Assembly (NCBI RefSeq): GCF_001292625.1
Contig: NZ_LAJH01000009.1
Span: forward strand, 124,001 to 188,000
DNA length: 64,000 nt
From: Shimia sp. SK013
Lineage (GTDB): Bacteria > Pseudomonadota > Alphaproteobacteria > Rhodobacterales > Rhodobacteraceae
Direction: 5' to 3'
In this document: one piece after another, positions 34,535-41,864 of the stretch
How positions within the stretch are numbered: position 1 is the stretch's first letter
Layout of the letters: each line of letters begins with the position of its first letter
Made by a program: the position numbers and the translations under genes
The notes under the pieces: generated by a model
Told to the model about the DNA's origin: nothing
Databases searched by the model: none
Seen by the model: only the letters and a program-made list of their open reading frames with translations

Positions 34535-35200
34535 ATGACCCGTGTTTTGCAGACAAGCCGTAAGGAACCACAGTCGGGAGAGACCCGATCAGCCGTGATT
34601 TTCCTGCATGGGTATGGCGCCAATGGTGCGGATCTGATGGGGCTGGCGGACCCGCTGGCGGAACACTTGCCGGACACGCTGTTTCTGGCGCCTGATGCGC
34701 CTGAAGAAATTCCGGGCATGCCGGTGGGACGGCAGTGGTTTCCGATCCCTTGGATTGACGGTTCCAGCGAAGAGGAATCCGCGCGCGGTATGATGTCGGC
34801 GGTGGATGATCTGAACGCGTTTTTGGATGCGGTGATGGTCGACGAAGATCTGCTGCCGGAGCAAGTGGTGCTGTTTGGCTTTAGCCAAGGCACGATGATG
34901 AGCCTGCATGTGGCGCCGCGCCGTGAGGATGAAATTGCCGGAATCGTCGCGTTTTCCGGCCGGTTGTTGCAGCCGGAACTGCTGGAGGACGAGGTTGTGT
35001 CGCGCCCGTCTGTTTTGTTGGTGCATGGCGATCAGGACGACGTTGTACCGCCGCAATCGCTGCCGGAAGCAGCAGAAGCTTTGCAGAAAGCCGGATTTCA
35101 GGACGTCTATGCGCACATCATGAAAGGCACCGCACATGGGATCGCCCCTGATGGGTTGTCTGTGGCATTGGCATTTATGCGCGACAAGCTGGGGCTGTGA
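34535..35200 (+). CDS. Carboxylesterase/phospholipase (YpfH-like alpha/beta hydrolase)
   Basis: A 221-residue serine hydrolase of the Abhydrolase_2 family. It has VIFLHGYGANGADLMGL, nucleophile elbow GFSQGTMM, the acid in HGDQDDVVP and the base in TAHGIAPDG, so the triad is complete. These enzymes hydrolyse small carboxyl esters, lysophospholipids or acyl-protein thioesters. The ATG at 35-codon-frame position 34535 is preferred over GTG at 34529 because of spacing to the GGAGAGAG ribosome site. A strong terminator follows. Confidence 0.87.
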   Translation: MTRVLQTSRKEPQSGETRSAVIFLHGYGANGADLMGLADPLAEHLPDTLFLAPDAPEEIPGMPVGRQWFPIPWIDGSSEEESARGMMSAVDDLNAFLDAVMVDEDLLPEQVVLFGFSQGTMMSLHVAPRREDEIAGIVAFSGRLLQPELLEDEVVSRPSVLLVHGDQDDVVPPQSLPEAAEALQKAGFQDVYAHIMKGTAHGIAPDGLSVALAFMRDKLGL

Positions 35201-35254
35201 GCGTGATTTGACGGTTAAATGGGCGGGATTTGCCGCCCTGCGTGTTTGATTGGT

Positions 35255-35284
35255 CACCCTCGCCCTAAAGGCGGGGGTGTTTTG
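35255..35284 (+). terminator. Intrinsic terminator after the esterase gene
   Basis: A 10-bp stem CACCCTCGCC/GGCGGGGGTG with one T-G pair and a CTAAA loop, followed by TTTTG. A second hairpin GGGCGG/CCGCCC lies just upstream at 35221-35238. Confidence 0.85.
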
Positions 35285-35356
35285 TTAATTTCCTTTGGCA
35301 AGGTGGGTTTGCAGGTTAAACAGGTCCGGACACATAGATTTGCATTGGACGACAAA

Positions 35357-36982
35357 ATGATTTTGAAAGCGGTAGATGTTAATGGCACGGCCATTGCGCG
35401 CGTTGTCGCTGGCCTCATGTTGGTTGCTGGCGGCGCAGCCGCGCAGGAGGCGCCTTCGGTTCTGGAGGATCAACCGGTGCGCTTGCGTGCCTTTGAGACT
35501 GCAAATGTATATCATGCGGGATCGATGGAGCTGACCATCGGCACCCATCAAGCGGGAAGCGGTCCGGGAACGGGGCTGCAGACCTATTATGGCAGCGGCA
35601 GCTATGCGGTCAGTGATCGGTTGAGTTTTGGTGTGGATTTTCAGAATTTTAACGATCCTGTGGCCGGTCCTATTGGCGGCAGCACACCGTTAATTGACAC
35701 GTCTATTCTGGCCTTTTCCGGCAAGTACCAGTTTTTCGACAACGAAAGGGTGTCTTTTGCCGCGCAGGCCTCGGTCGAGAGTTTTCTCAAACTGAACTCT
35801 CCGCTGTTTGGCGGTGCCAACAGCAATGTGGTGATCGGGTCGATCAAAGCGCCTTTGTCGTTCAACGTCGGGCAGGGGCTTCAGCTTCATGTGACCCCCG
35901 CGGTTTCGGTTTTTCCGAGCTCGGTAGGGGGCACCAATTTTTACGGCACCGTGGCGAGCATTGGCGCCGGCGCAAGCTATAAACCAAGTGAACGTTTTGG
36001 CCTTTTTGGCAGCATCAACGTGCCGGTGAGCGGCAGCAACACCATCGATTCAGCAGGCAACTATACACGCGAGCCGGTTTGGACGGTGGGCGCCCGCTAT
36101 AACGTGACGCCCAAGGCGGCGCTGGAGGGCTACGTCACGAATGGTTTCGGTATGACGCCCGCAACCAGCATTCTGACGTTCTGGCCGGAAGGGGACGAGG
36201 TTTTGGCCGGTATGCGCTTGATCTATACACCCGGCGCCAAGCGCCCGGTGACCTATCGCGCCTCGGCGGCCCCGGCAACGGTCAGACAGGCGCAGTTACA
36301 ACAGGACGGTTTGACACTTGGATCGGCGGATGTGCTTGATCCGGGTCACATGCGGGTCAGCGGCTGGTATGGCAGCGACAACAATGCCGGTGGCCTGATC
36401 GGATTTAGCCCGGATCGTGACGGCGAAATCCAAGTGATTTTTGAGCAATATTCTGACAATCCCACCGCGCCAGCCAATTTGGTGCCGACAACGCGCGTGC
36501 GCTATATGATTGGCCCGAAGCTCCGGTTTATGGATCAGAACAACGGCAACGCCTTTTCTCTGGCGGCACGGGTGCTTTACGGGCGTCAGATCGAAAGCAA
36601 CGCGCAGAAGCTGGGTGTGTTTTTCGCCGAAGCCATGGCGAGTTATAAAACGCCGGGAGGGCGGTTTGTTTTGACGGCCAATCCAAAGGTCGCAGCCTTT
36701 GGCAACACCGAAATTGGCGGGCTTGGCCTTGGCGTGAATTTTAAGGCAAGCGACGCGCTTGAATTGATCGGGGAAGTCACGCCGGTTGCGCTGGACGGCA
36801 GTACGGCCACTTGGGCCGCAGGGCTGCGTTACAACTTTGCCAACAGCGGCTTTTCTGTGGATGCGCGGGCAACAAATGCGATCGGACAGTATGGAGTGGG
36901 CACAATGGTGGCGCAGGACGACGTGCGCTATTCTTTGACCCTGTCCAAGGCATTTGATTTGCGCGGGCTGAAATTCTACTGA
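35357..36982 (+). CDS. Predicted outer-membrane beta-barrel protein of unknown function
   Basis: A 541-residue exported protein. The signal peptide (about 1-28) ends GGAAAQE. The mature part alternates short polar and aromatic strands typical of a beta-barrel (LTIGTHQAGSGPGTGLQTYYG, ASIGAGASYKPSERFGLFG, TWAAGLRYNFANSGFSVDA). It ends in the aromatic pair FY after LSKAFDLRGLK, as in BAM substrates. I see no porin or TonB-receptor signature and do not recognise the family. The ATG at 35357 is chosen to start just before the signal peptide. No good ribosome site is seen, so the start is uncertain. It is flanked by terminators on both sides and is thus monocistronic. Confidence 0.72.
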   Translation: MILKAVDVNGTAIARVVAGLMLVAGGAAAQEAPSVLEDQPVRLRAFETANVYHAGSMELTIGTHQAGSGPGTGLQTYYGSGSYAVSDRLSFGVDFQNFNDPVAGPIGGSTPLIDTSILAFSGKYQFFDNERVSFAAQASVESFLKLNSPLFGGANSNVVIGSIKAPLSFNVGQGLQLHVTPAVSVFPSSVGGTNFYGTVASIGAGASYKPSERFGLFGSINVPVSGSNTIDSAGNYTREPVWTVGARYNVTPKAALEGYVTNGFGMTPATSILTFWPEGDEVLAGMRLIYTPGAKRPVTYRASAAPATVRQAQLQQDGLTLGSADVLDPGHMRVSGWYGSDNNAGGLIGFSPDRDGEIQVIFEQYSDNPTAPANLVPTTRVRYMIGPKLRFMDQNNGNAFSLAARVLYGRQIESNAQKLGVFFAEAMASYKTPGGRFVLTANPKVAAFGNTEIGGLGLGVNFKASDALELIGEVTPVALDGSTATWAAGLRYNFANSGFSVDARATNAIGQYGVGTMVAQDDVRYSLTLSKAFDLRGLKFY

Positions 36983-37007
36983 TTTGATCGCCAAGATGAT
37001 CGGCAAG

Positions 37008-37041
37008 CAGGCTGTGGATACGTTTCACAGCCTGTTTTTTT
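37008..37041 (+). terminator. Intrinsic terminator after the beta-barrel gene
   Basis: A 9-bp perfect stem CAGGCTGTG/CACAGCCTG with a 9-nt loop followed by seven Ts, 26 bp beyond the stop. Confidence 0.92.
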
Positions 37042-37129
37042 GGCGTGCCATTTTGCGTCACAGGGGTGTCACGAAAAATCTCTACTGACATGCGTAATCG
37101 CATAGATTGTGAGGCTTGCCAGATAGCTG

Positions 37130-37145
37130 CCACGATATATAGTGG
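37130..37145 (+). promoter_or_regulatory. NrdR-box-like palindrome upstream of the HNH gene
   Basis: CCACGATATATAGTGG is palindromic in 7 of 8 pairs, and its core CGATATATAG matches the NrdR core at 8 of 10 positions. A possible promoter (-35 TTGCCA at 37116-37121, -10 TATAGT at 37138-37143) overlaps it. No second box at about 30 bp is convincing. Confidence 0.35.
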
Positions 37146-37236
37146 AAGAGAGCCGGGGCGGTGCGCCCGCCTTGGAAGCCGATAAGCTGGGCATTCTGGT
37201 CATTGCCGATGCAAACCGCCGCAGGAGACGTTACCG

Positions 37237-37821
37237 ATGGATGGCGATTTCAGGACGGAATTCACAAGGCAGCCGACAGGGTTGAAGCAACACCCTGCGC
37301 TGGTTCTGAATGCGGATTACAGGCCGTTGTCTTATTATCCGTTGTCGCTGTGGCCATGGCAGGATGCGATTAAGGCGGCGTATATGGACCGCGTTGATAT
37401 CGTTTCGGAATATGACCAAGTGGTGAGGAGCCCGTCGACGGTTATCAGGATACCGTCGGTTGTTGTTCTGAAAGATTATGTAAAACCTCAAAAGCGCGTG
37501 GCCTTCACGCGCTTTAATTTATTTCTGAGGGACGAATTCTGTTGTCAGTATTGTGGCGGCCGCGGTGATCTGACGTTTGATCATGTGGTGCCACGCGCGG
37601 CGGGTGGGGTGACAAGCTGGCAGAATGTGGTGGCAGCGTGCAGCCCGTGTAACTTGCGCAAAGGCAGCAAGAACCTGCGTCAGACCGGTATGGCACTTCG
37701 CAAACCGCCAAGACAGCCCTGCGCGGAAGAGTTGCGCAATATGGGGCGGCGGTTTCCGCCCAACTTCCTACACGAAAGCTGGATGGATTTTCTGTATTGG
37801 GACGCTGAATTGCAAGCGTGA
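37237..37821 (+). CDS. HNH endonuclease family protein
   Basis: A 194-residue HNH nuclease-fold protein. The C-terminal half has the zinc-binding pair CCQYCG, then LTFDHVVPRAAGG (HNH catalytic His in DH) and WQNVVAACSPCNLRKG, the second Cys pair and HNH asparagine. The N-terminus (LVLNADYRPLSYYPLSLWPW) is characteristic of a conserved alphaproteobacterial chromosomal family whose role is not established. It is not associated with a restriction methylase. The start is supported by GCAGGAGAC 7 nt upstream. Confidence 0.88.
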   Translation: MDGDFRTEFTRQPTGLKQHPALVLNADYRPLSYYPLSLWPWQDAIKAAYMDRVDIVSEYDQVVRSPSTVIRIPSVVVLKDYVKPQKRVAFTRFNLFLRDEFCCQYCGGRGDLTFDHVVPRAAGGVTSWQNVVAACSPCNLRKGSKNLRQTGMALRKPPRQPCAEELRNMGRRFPPNFLHESWMDFLYWDAELQA

Positions 37822-37831
37822 CGTATGCGGA

Positions 37832-37848
37832 GCGCCCTTGACGGGCGC
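37832..37848. terminator. Hairpin between convergent HNH and ornithine cyclodeaminase genes
   Basis: A 6-bp stem GCGCCC/GGGCGC with a TTGAC loop in the 32-bp gap between two stop codons. There is no U tract, so termination efficiency is uncertain. Confidence 0.45.
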
Positions 37849-37853
37849 GCCAC

Positions 37854-38900
37854 TTAGGCTTTGGCGCGCTGCAGCATGCCGAAAAGATCGCGGGGATCGT
37901 CGGGGTCAGCCAGCATGTCGAGATCTTCGCTGAATGCGGTATCGGCCACCTTGTCACGAATGTAGCGCAGGGCCGAGAAATCCTCGATCGCAAAGCCGAC
38001 GCTGTCAAACAACGTGATCTGGCGCGCATCGGTGCGACCCTTGGCGGTGCCGGAAATGACTTCCCACATCTCGGTGACGGCAAAGTCGGGGTCCATTTGT
38101 TGAATCTCGCCTTCGATCCGGGTTTGGGGCGGGAATTCCACAAAAACGGTGGAGCGTTCCAGAATGCCTTTGGCGAGTTCCGTCTTGCCGGGGCAGTCAC
38201 CGCCAATGGCGTTGATGTGAACACCCGCACCAACCATGTTGTCGCTTAGGATTGTTGCACATTGTTTGTCGGCGGTGCAGGTGGTCAGGATCTGAGCGCC
38301 TTGAATAGCTTCCTCGGGAGAGCCGCAGGTCACAACGTTTAGACCGCTGTTTTTCAAGTTTTCTGCGCATTTGCGGGTGGCTGCGGCATCCACGTCGTAA
38401 AGGCGGACGGTTTTCAGGCCGAGGATGGCCTTCATTGCCAATGTCTGAAATTCCGACTGCGCGCCGTTGCCGATCATCGCCATGGTGTCTGCACCTTTGG
38501 GGGCGAGGTGTTTTGCCACCATCGCCGAGGTGGCTGCGGTGCGCAGGGCGGTGAGCATGGTCATCTCGGTCAGCAGAACAGGGTAGCCAGTATATACATC
38601 CGCAAGCAGGCCAAATGCGGTGACGGTTTGCAGACCCTCGGAGGTGTTTTTAGGATGGCCGTTGACGTATTTGAAGCCGTAGGCCTCACCATCGGACGTG
38701 GGCATAAGTTCGATCACGCCAACGTCAGAGTGGCTGGCGACGCGCGGGGTTTTGTCAAACAGCTCCCAACGGAGGAAATCCTCTTCGACATAAGCAGCTA
38801 GATCGGTGAGAACCTGTTCTACGCCAATATGGTGCACCAAGCGCATCATGTTATCGACGGATACAAATGGCACGAGGGCTTTGTGGGAAGGTTGGGTCAT
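37854..38900 (-). CDS. ocd: Ornithine cyclodeaminase
   Basis: A 348-residue ornithine cyclodeaminase/mu-crystallin family enzyme that converts ornithine to proline and ammonia with bound NAD. It has the N-terminal FVSVDNMMRLV, substrate-binding GFKYVNGHPKNT and LTALRTAATSAM, the Rossmann motif MIGNGAQSEFQ and TACTADKQCATI-type regions, and GVHINAIGGDCPGKTEL. It follows arginase by 21 bp on the same strand with GAGGAG at its start. Together they form an arginine-to-proline route. Confidence 0.94.
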   Translation of the reverse strand: MTQPSHKALVPFVSVDNMMRLVHHIGVEQVLTDLAAYVEEDFLRWELFDKTPRVASHSDVGVIELMPTSDGEAYGFKYVNGHPKNTSEGLQTVTAFGLLADVYTGYPVLLTEMTMLTALRTAATSAMVAKHLAPKGADTMAMIGNGAQSEFQTLAMKAILGLKTVRLYDVDAAATRKCAENLKNSGLNVVTCGSPEEAIQGAQILTTCTADKQCATILSDNMVGAGVHINAIGGDCPGKTELAKGILERSTVFVEFPPQTRIEGEIQQMDPDFAVTEMWEVISGTAKGRTDARQITLFDSVGFAIEDFSALRYIRDKVADTAFSEDLDMLADPDDPRDLFGMLQRAKA

Positions 38901-38921
38901 TGGGTGGCTCCTCTACTTTTG

Positions 38922-39845
38922 TTAGAAACTGCGGGTTGGACGGTCAAACACACGGCGACCAAGGGCTGAGGCGGCGAGATCCACCATAAGATTGGCGGTG
39001 CGTCCGCGTTCATCCAAAAAGGGGTTAAGTTCTACGAGGTCCATCGAAGACAAAAGACCGCTGTCGTGTAGCATTTCCATCACAAGATGTGCCTCGCGCA
39101 CCGTGGCGCCGCCGGGGACGGTTGTGCCAACGGCAGGCGCGACTGACGGGTCGAGAAAGTCCACATCAAGCGAGACATGCAGCAGGCCGTTCTGTGCGGC
39201 GACGTCTTTGAGGAAGGCTGCAAGAGGACGAGCAATGCCGTTCTCGTCTATATCGCGCATGTCATGGGTGCGAATGTCGGTGGCCTGAATGGCGCGCCGT
39301 TCGGCGGCGTCGACCGAGCGCAGGCCAATCATGCAGATGTTTTCCTGTGGCACAGGGTTTTGCACGGGCGGGAAGCCGTCAAATCCGTCAAGACCGGAGA
39401 AGTAGGCGACCGGTGTGCCATGTAGGTTGCCGGAATCGGTGGTCCGGGGCGTGTGGAAATCGGTGTGCGCATCCAGCCAGAGAACAAACAGCGGTCGGTT
39501 CTGACTGGCGGCATAGTTGGCAACGCCGCTTACTGTGCCAGCGGCGAGGCTGTGATCACCGCCCAGAAAGATTGGCAGACCATCGGACATCGCGGTCTCG
39601 GCGGCCTTTGTCAAAGCCGCGGTCCAAGCGATGGTTTCGTTGAGCTTGTGTGGCTTGGTGCCATCTGGGTCAGCTGTGTGGGGGGTCGGGGCCACATTTC
39701 CCAGATCACGGACGGTGTATCCAAGATCGCTCAGGCTTTCGCTCAGGCCAGCGGTGCGGTAGGCGTCAGGCCCCATCAGACAGCCGCGACGCTGTTTGCC
39801 GCTGTCGACTGGCGCGCCTACCAAAAGGCAGTTGCGGTCGGTCAT
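38922..39845 (-). CDS. rocF: Arginase
   Basis: A 307-residue ureohydrolase splitting arginine to ornithine and urea. The binuclear manganese ligands are all present: His98 in GGDHSLA, Asp125/His127/Asp129 in DAHTDFHTP, and Asp227/Asp229 in SLDVDFLDP. The conserved GNLHGTPVA substrate loop is also present, which favours arginase over agmatinase. The ATG at 39845 has AGGAAA 8 nt upstream. First gene of the rocF-ocd operon, divergent from an Lrp/AsnC regulator that probably controls it. Confidence 0.94.
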   Translation of the reverse strand: MTDRNCLLVGAPVDSGKQRRGCLMGPDAYRTAGLSESLSDLGYTVRDLGNVAPTPHTADPDGTKPHKLNETIAWTAALTKAAETAMSDGLPIFLGGDHSLAAGTVSGVANYAASQNRPLFVLWLDAHTDFHTPRTTDSGNLHGTPVAYFSGLDGFDGFPPVQNPVPQENICMIGLRSVDAAERRAIQATDIRTHDMRDIDENGIARPLAAFLKDVAAQNGLLHVSLDVDFLDPSVAPAVGTTVPGGATVREAHLVMEMLHDSGLLSSMDLVELNPFLDERGRTANLMVDLAASALGRRVFDRPTRSF

Positions 39846-39917
39846 ATTGATTTCCTGTGGTTTCTCTCTTTGGCAAAAATGTGCGCAAAGTGGGTTGATT
39901 TTCACCCCTCAATTTGC

Positions 39918-39946
39918 TCAAAACGGTAAGTACTTAATCAAAACGG
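39918..39946. promoter_or_regulatory. Direct repeats between arginase and Lrp-family genes
   Basis: TCAAAACGG occurs at 39918-39926 and 39938-39946, 20 bp apart or about two helical turns. They lie between the divergent starts, as expected for an Lrp/AsnC operator array. Binding is inferred only. Confidence 0.5.
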
Positions 39947-39963
39947 ATTTAGAATGTGCCGAT

Positions 39964-40389
39964 ATGGATGATTTTGATCGTAAGTTGATATCCGCTTTGC
40001 GTCACGATGCGCGTGCGTCTCTTTCCGATCTTGCGTTGGAGCTTGGGGTGTCACGTACCACGGTGCGCGCACGGATCGAACGGTTGCGTCAGCGCGGTGA
40101 TATTGTCGGCTTTACGGTGGTGTTGCAGGAAGAGACCAAGACGGACCCCGTGCGCGGTCTGATGTTGCTGGGCATCGAGGGCCGTGGCACCGAACGAATT
40201 GTGCGGCAATTGAACGGGATCAAGGCGGTGCGGGCGATCCATTCGACCAATGGGCGCTGGGATCTGATCCTGGAGCTAGGCACGGACACGCTAGATGATC
40301 TGGACGAGGTATTGGGCCTCATCCGCAGATTGGATGGGGTGTCGACAAGCGAGACCAATCTGTTGCTGTCCACAAAAAAATCGGGGTGA
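39964..40389 (+). CDS. Lrp/AsnC family transcriptional regulator
   Basis: A 141-residue regulator. The N-terminal winged helix (MDDFDRKLISALRHDARASL, then LALELGVSRTTVRARIERLRQRG) is followed by a C-terminal RAM effector-binding domain (about 65-138). Its divergent position next to rocF-ocd suggests control by arginine, ornithine or a related amino acid, like other local arginine-catabolism regulators. The start at 39964 matches the family N-terminus; the open frame extends upstream into the arginase promoter with no homology. Confidence 0.92.
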   Translation: MDDFDRKLISALRHDARASLSDLALELGVSRTTVRARIERLRQRGDIVGFTVVLQEETKTDPVRGLMLLGIEGRGTERIVRQLNGIKAVRAIHSTNGRWDLILELGTDTLDDLDEVLGLIRRLDGVSTSETNLLLSTKKSG

Positions 40390-40413
40390 GCCGCGCTCTA
40401 AGACCGTTAGGGT

Positions 40414-40893
40414 TTAGGCAGAGCGTCGCGCCGCGTACAGCCAGAGTGCGGCAGCGGCCAGAGACATGATCATATTGTAATTTGCCATCGACAACCCGAA
40501 CAATTCCCACGGAATTTCATCGCAACGAACCATTGGCGCGGTCATGATCTGGTTGAACAGATCTTCGGTTGAGCCACCAAGTGCTTGCCCGCCGGTACAG
40601 CTTGTCGGGCCCTCCCACCAGCTGCGTTCAACGCCTGTGTGGTAGGCGGCGACAAGGCCGGATGTGGCCGCGCCCAATGCGCCGATGTAGAGCCAGACTT
40701 GTCCGCCGATAAGGAGGGCAATCATGCCTGCGCCGCCGGCGACCCAATGTGGATAGCGTTGGTAGTAGCAGAGTTTGCATGGCGCCATGTTGCCGATGAA
40801 TTCAAACCCCCAAGCGCCCAACACCATAAAGACCGAGAAAGCAGTCAGCAGGGCAACCCATTGTTTTTTAGTCAGGATATCAAGAAGTTTCAT
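40414..40893 (-). CDS. DsbB-like disulfide bond formation protein
   Basis: A 159-residue protein with four predicted membrane segments. The DsbB active pair is APCKLCYYQRYPHW just after segment 1. The second periplasmic loop has two cysteines (SCTGG and VRCDEI) matching the second redox pair. It would reoxidise a DsbA-type thiol oxidase and pass electrons to quinone. The ATG overlaps the stop of the YqaA-like gene (ATGA), so translation is coupled. It is convergent with the Lrp gene. Confidence 0.9.
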   Translation of the reverse strand: MKLLDILTKKQWVALLTAFSVFMVLGAWGFEFIGNMAPCKLCYYQRYPHWVAGGAGMIALLIGGQVWLYIGALGAATSGLVAAYHTGVERSWWEGPTSCTGGQALGGSTEDLFNQIMTAPMVRCDEIPWELFGLSMANYNMIMSLAAAALWLYAARRSA

Positions 40894-41468
40894 AGAGCAC
40901 TCACGAGTAGAAAGCCGCCAAACAGCAGCACGACAAAGAGGGTGGCGACAAGGCCGAAGCGTTTTTCGATAAAGGCGCGGACCGGTTCGCCAAAGTGATA
41001 GAGAAGCGCAGCCACGACAAAGAAACGCAGGCCGCGCGCCAGTATGGATGTGGCCATGAACGTGGCGATCGGCATGCCGGTCCAGCCCGACATAATGGTG
41101 ATGACCTTGTAAGGGAAAGGCGTCACGCCTGCGCCCAGAACAGCCCAGAACCCGAAGTCATTGAATTTTGTGCTGAACGCGGCGGCGGCGTCGCCTTTGC
41201 CGAGGGCGGCCAAAATCGGTTGGCCGATCTGGTCATACGCAAAGGCGCCAATGGCATAACCCAACATTCCGCCAAGAACCGAAGACAACAGCGCAACAGA
41301 CGCAATCAGCCACGCCTTGCGTGGAGCAGCGAGAATCATCGGGATCATCAGGACGTCGGGGGGAATGGGGAAAAACGAGCTTTCAACAAAGCTGACAATC
41401 GCCAGCGCCCAAAGCGCGCGCGGGTGATCGGCAAGGCGCATTGTCCAGTCGTAAAGGCCGCGCAGCAT
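40890..41468 (-). CDS. YqaA-like VTT/DedA-type membrane protein
   Basis: A 192-residue VTT-domain (SNARE-associated/DedA-like) membrane protein. The re-entrant motif region is VESSFFPIPPDVLMIPMILAA, and AVLGAGVTPFPYKVITIMSGW is the second signature. The YqaA subgroup is implicated in membrane lipid handling, with no defined activity. The ATG at 41468 has AGGAC upstream, and a TTG directly before it is the alternative. Coupled to the DsbB-like gene by a 4-bp overlap. Confidence 0.88.
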   Translation of the reverse strand: MLRGLYDWTMRLADHPRALWALAIVSFVESSFFPIPPDVLMIPMILAAPRKAWLIASVALLSSVLGGMLGYAIGAFAYDQIGQPILAALGKGDAAAAFSTKFNDFGFWAVLGAGVTPFPYKVITIMSGWTGMPIATFMATSILARGLRFFVVAALLYHFGEPVRAFIEKRFGLVATLFVVLLFGGFLLVSAL

Positions 41469-41633
41469 CAAGTAAGTCCTTTGGTCGTCTCTAAAACGTG
41501 CCTAGGGGATATGCCGCCAAGTGCAAGCAAATAATCTGTGATGTGCGGGGCTTGGCCGACCGGAAAGAGGCATTAGAAAAGTGGGTGTTTTGGGCTGGAC
41601 GTAGCCGCAAAGGTTGGATACATCACCGGGAAA

Positions 41634-41719
41634 GCCTCTCTGGTGGAATGGTAGACACGAGAGATTCAAAATCTCTTGCTCGCAAGGGCGTCCCGGTTCG
41701 AGTCCGGGGAGAGGCACCA
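41634..41719 (+). tRNA. tRNA-Leu (anticodon CAA)
   Basis: An 86-nt class II tRNA with encoded CCA. Acceptor GCCTCTC/GAGAGGC, D region TGGTGGAATGGTAGACA, anticodon stem AGAGA/TCTCT with loop TTCAAAA and anticodon CAA, a long variable arm (TGCTCGCAAGGGCGT), and T arm CCCGG-TTCGAGT-CCGGG. Confidence 0.97.
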
Positions 41720-41864
41720 ATATACCCGCATAAACCCCCGTAAATAAACAAAAAAATAGGACGACCGTAGTTGCCCCACATTCTGTCCCACACATGGTCT
41801 TTCCTTGGATCACGCCTCAGAGATTAGGCACTTTTCCGGCACTGGCTTTCGAGCGGTTTGATGC

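Noticed and set aside
41634..41719. A tRNA-Leu-associated integrative element
   Set aside because: No duplicated tRNA 3' end, integrase or mobility gene is seen in the flanking 20 kb; only the position is suggestive.
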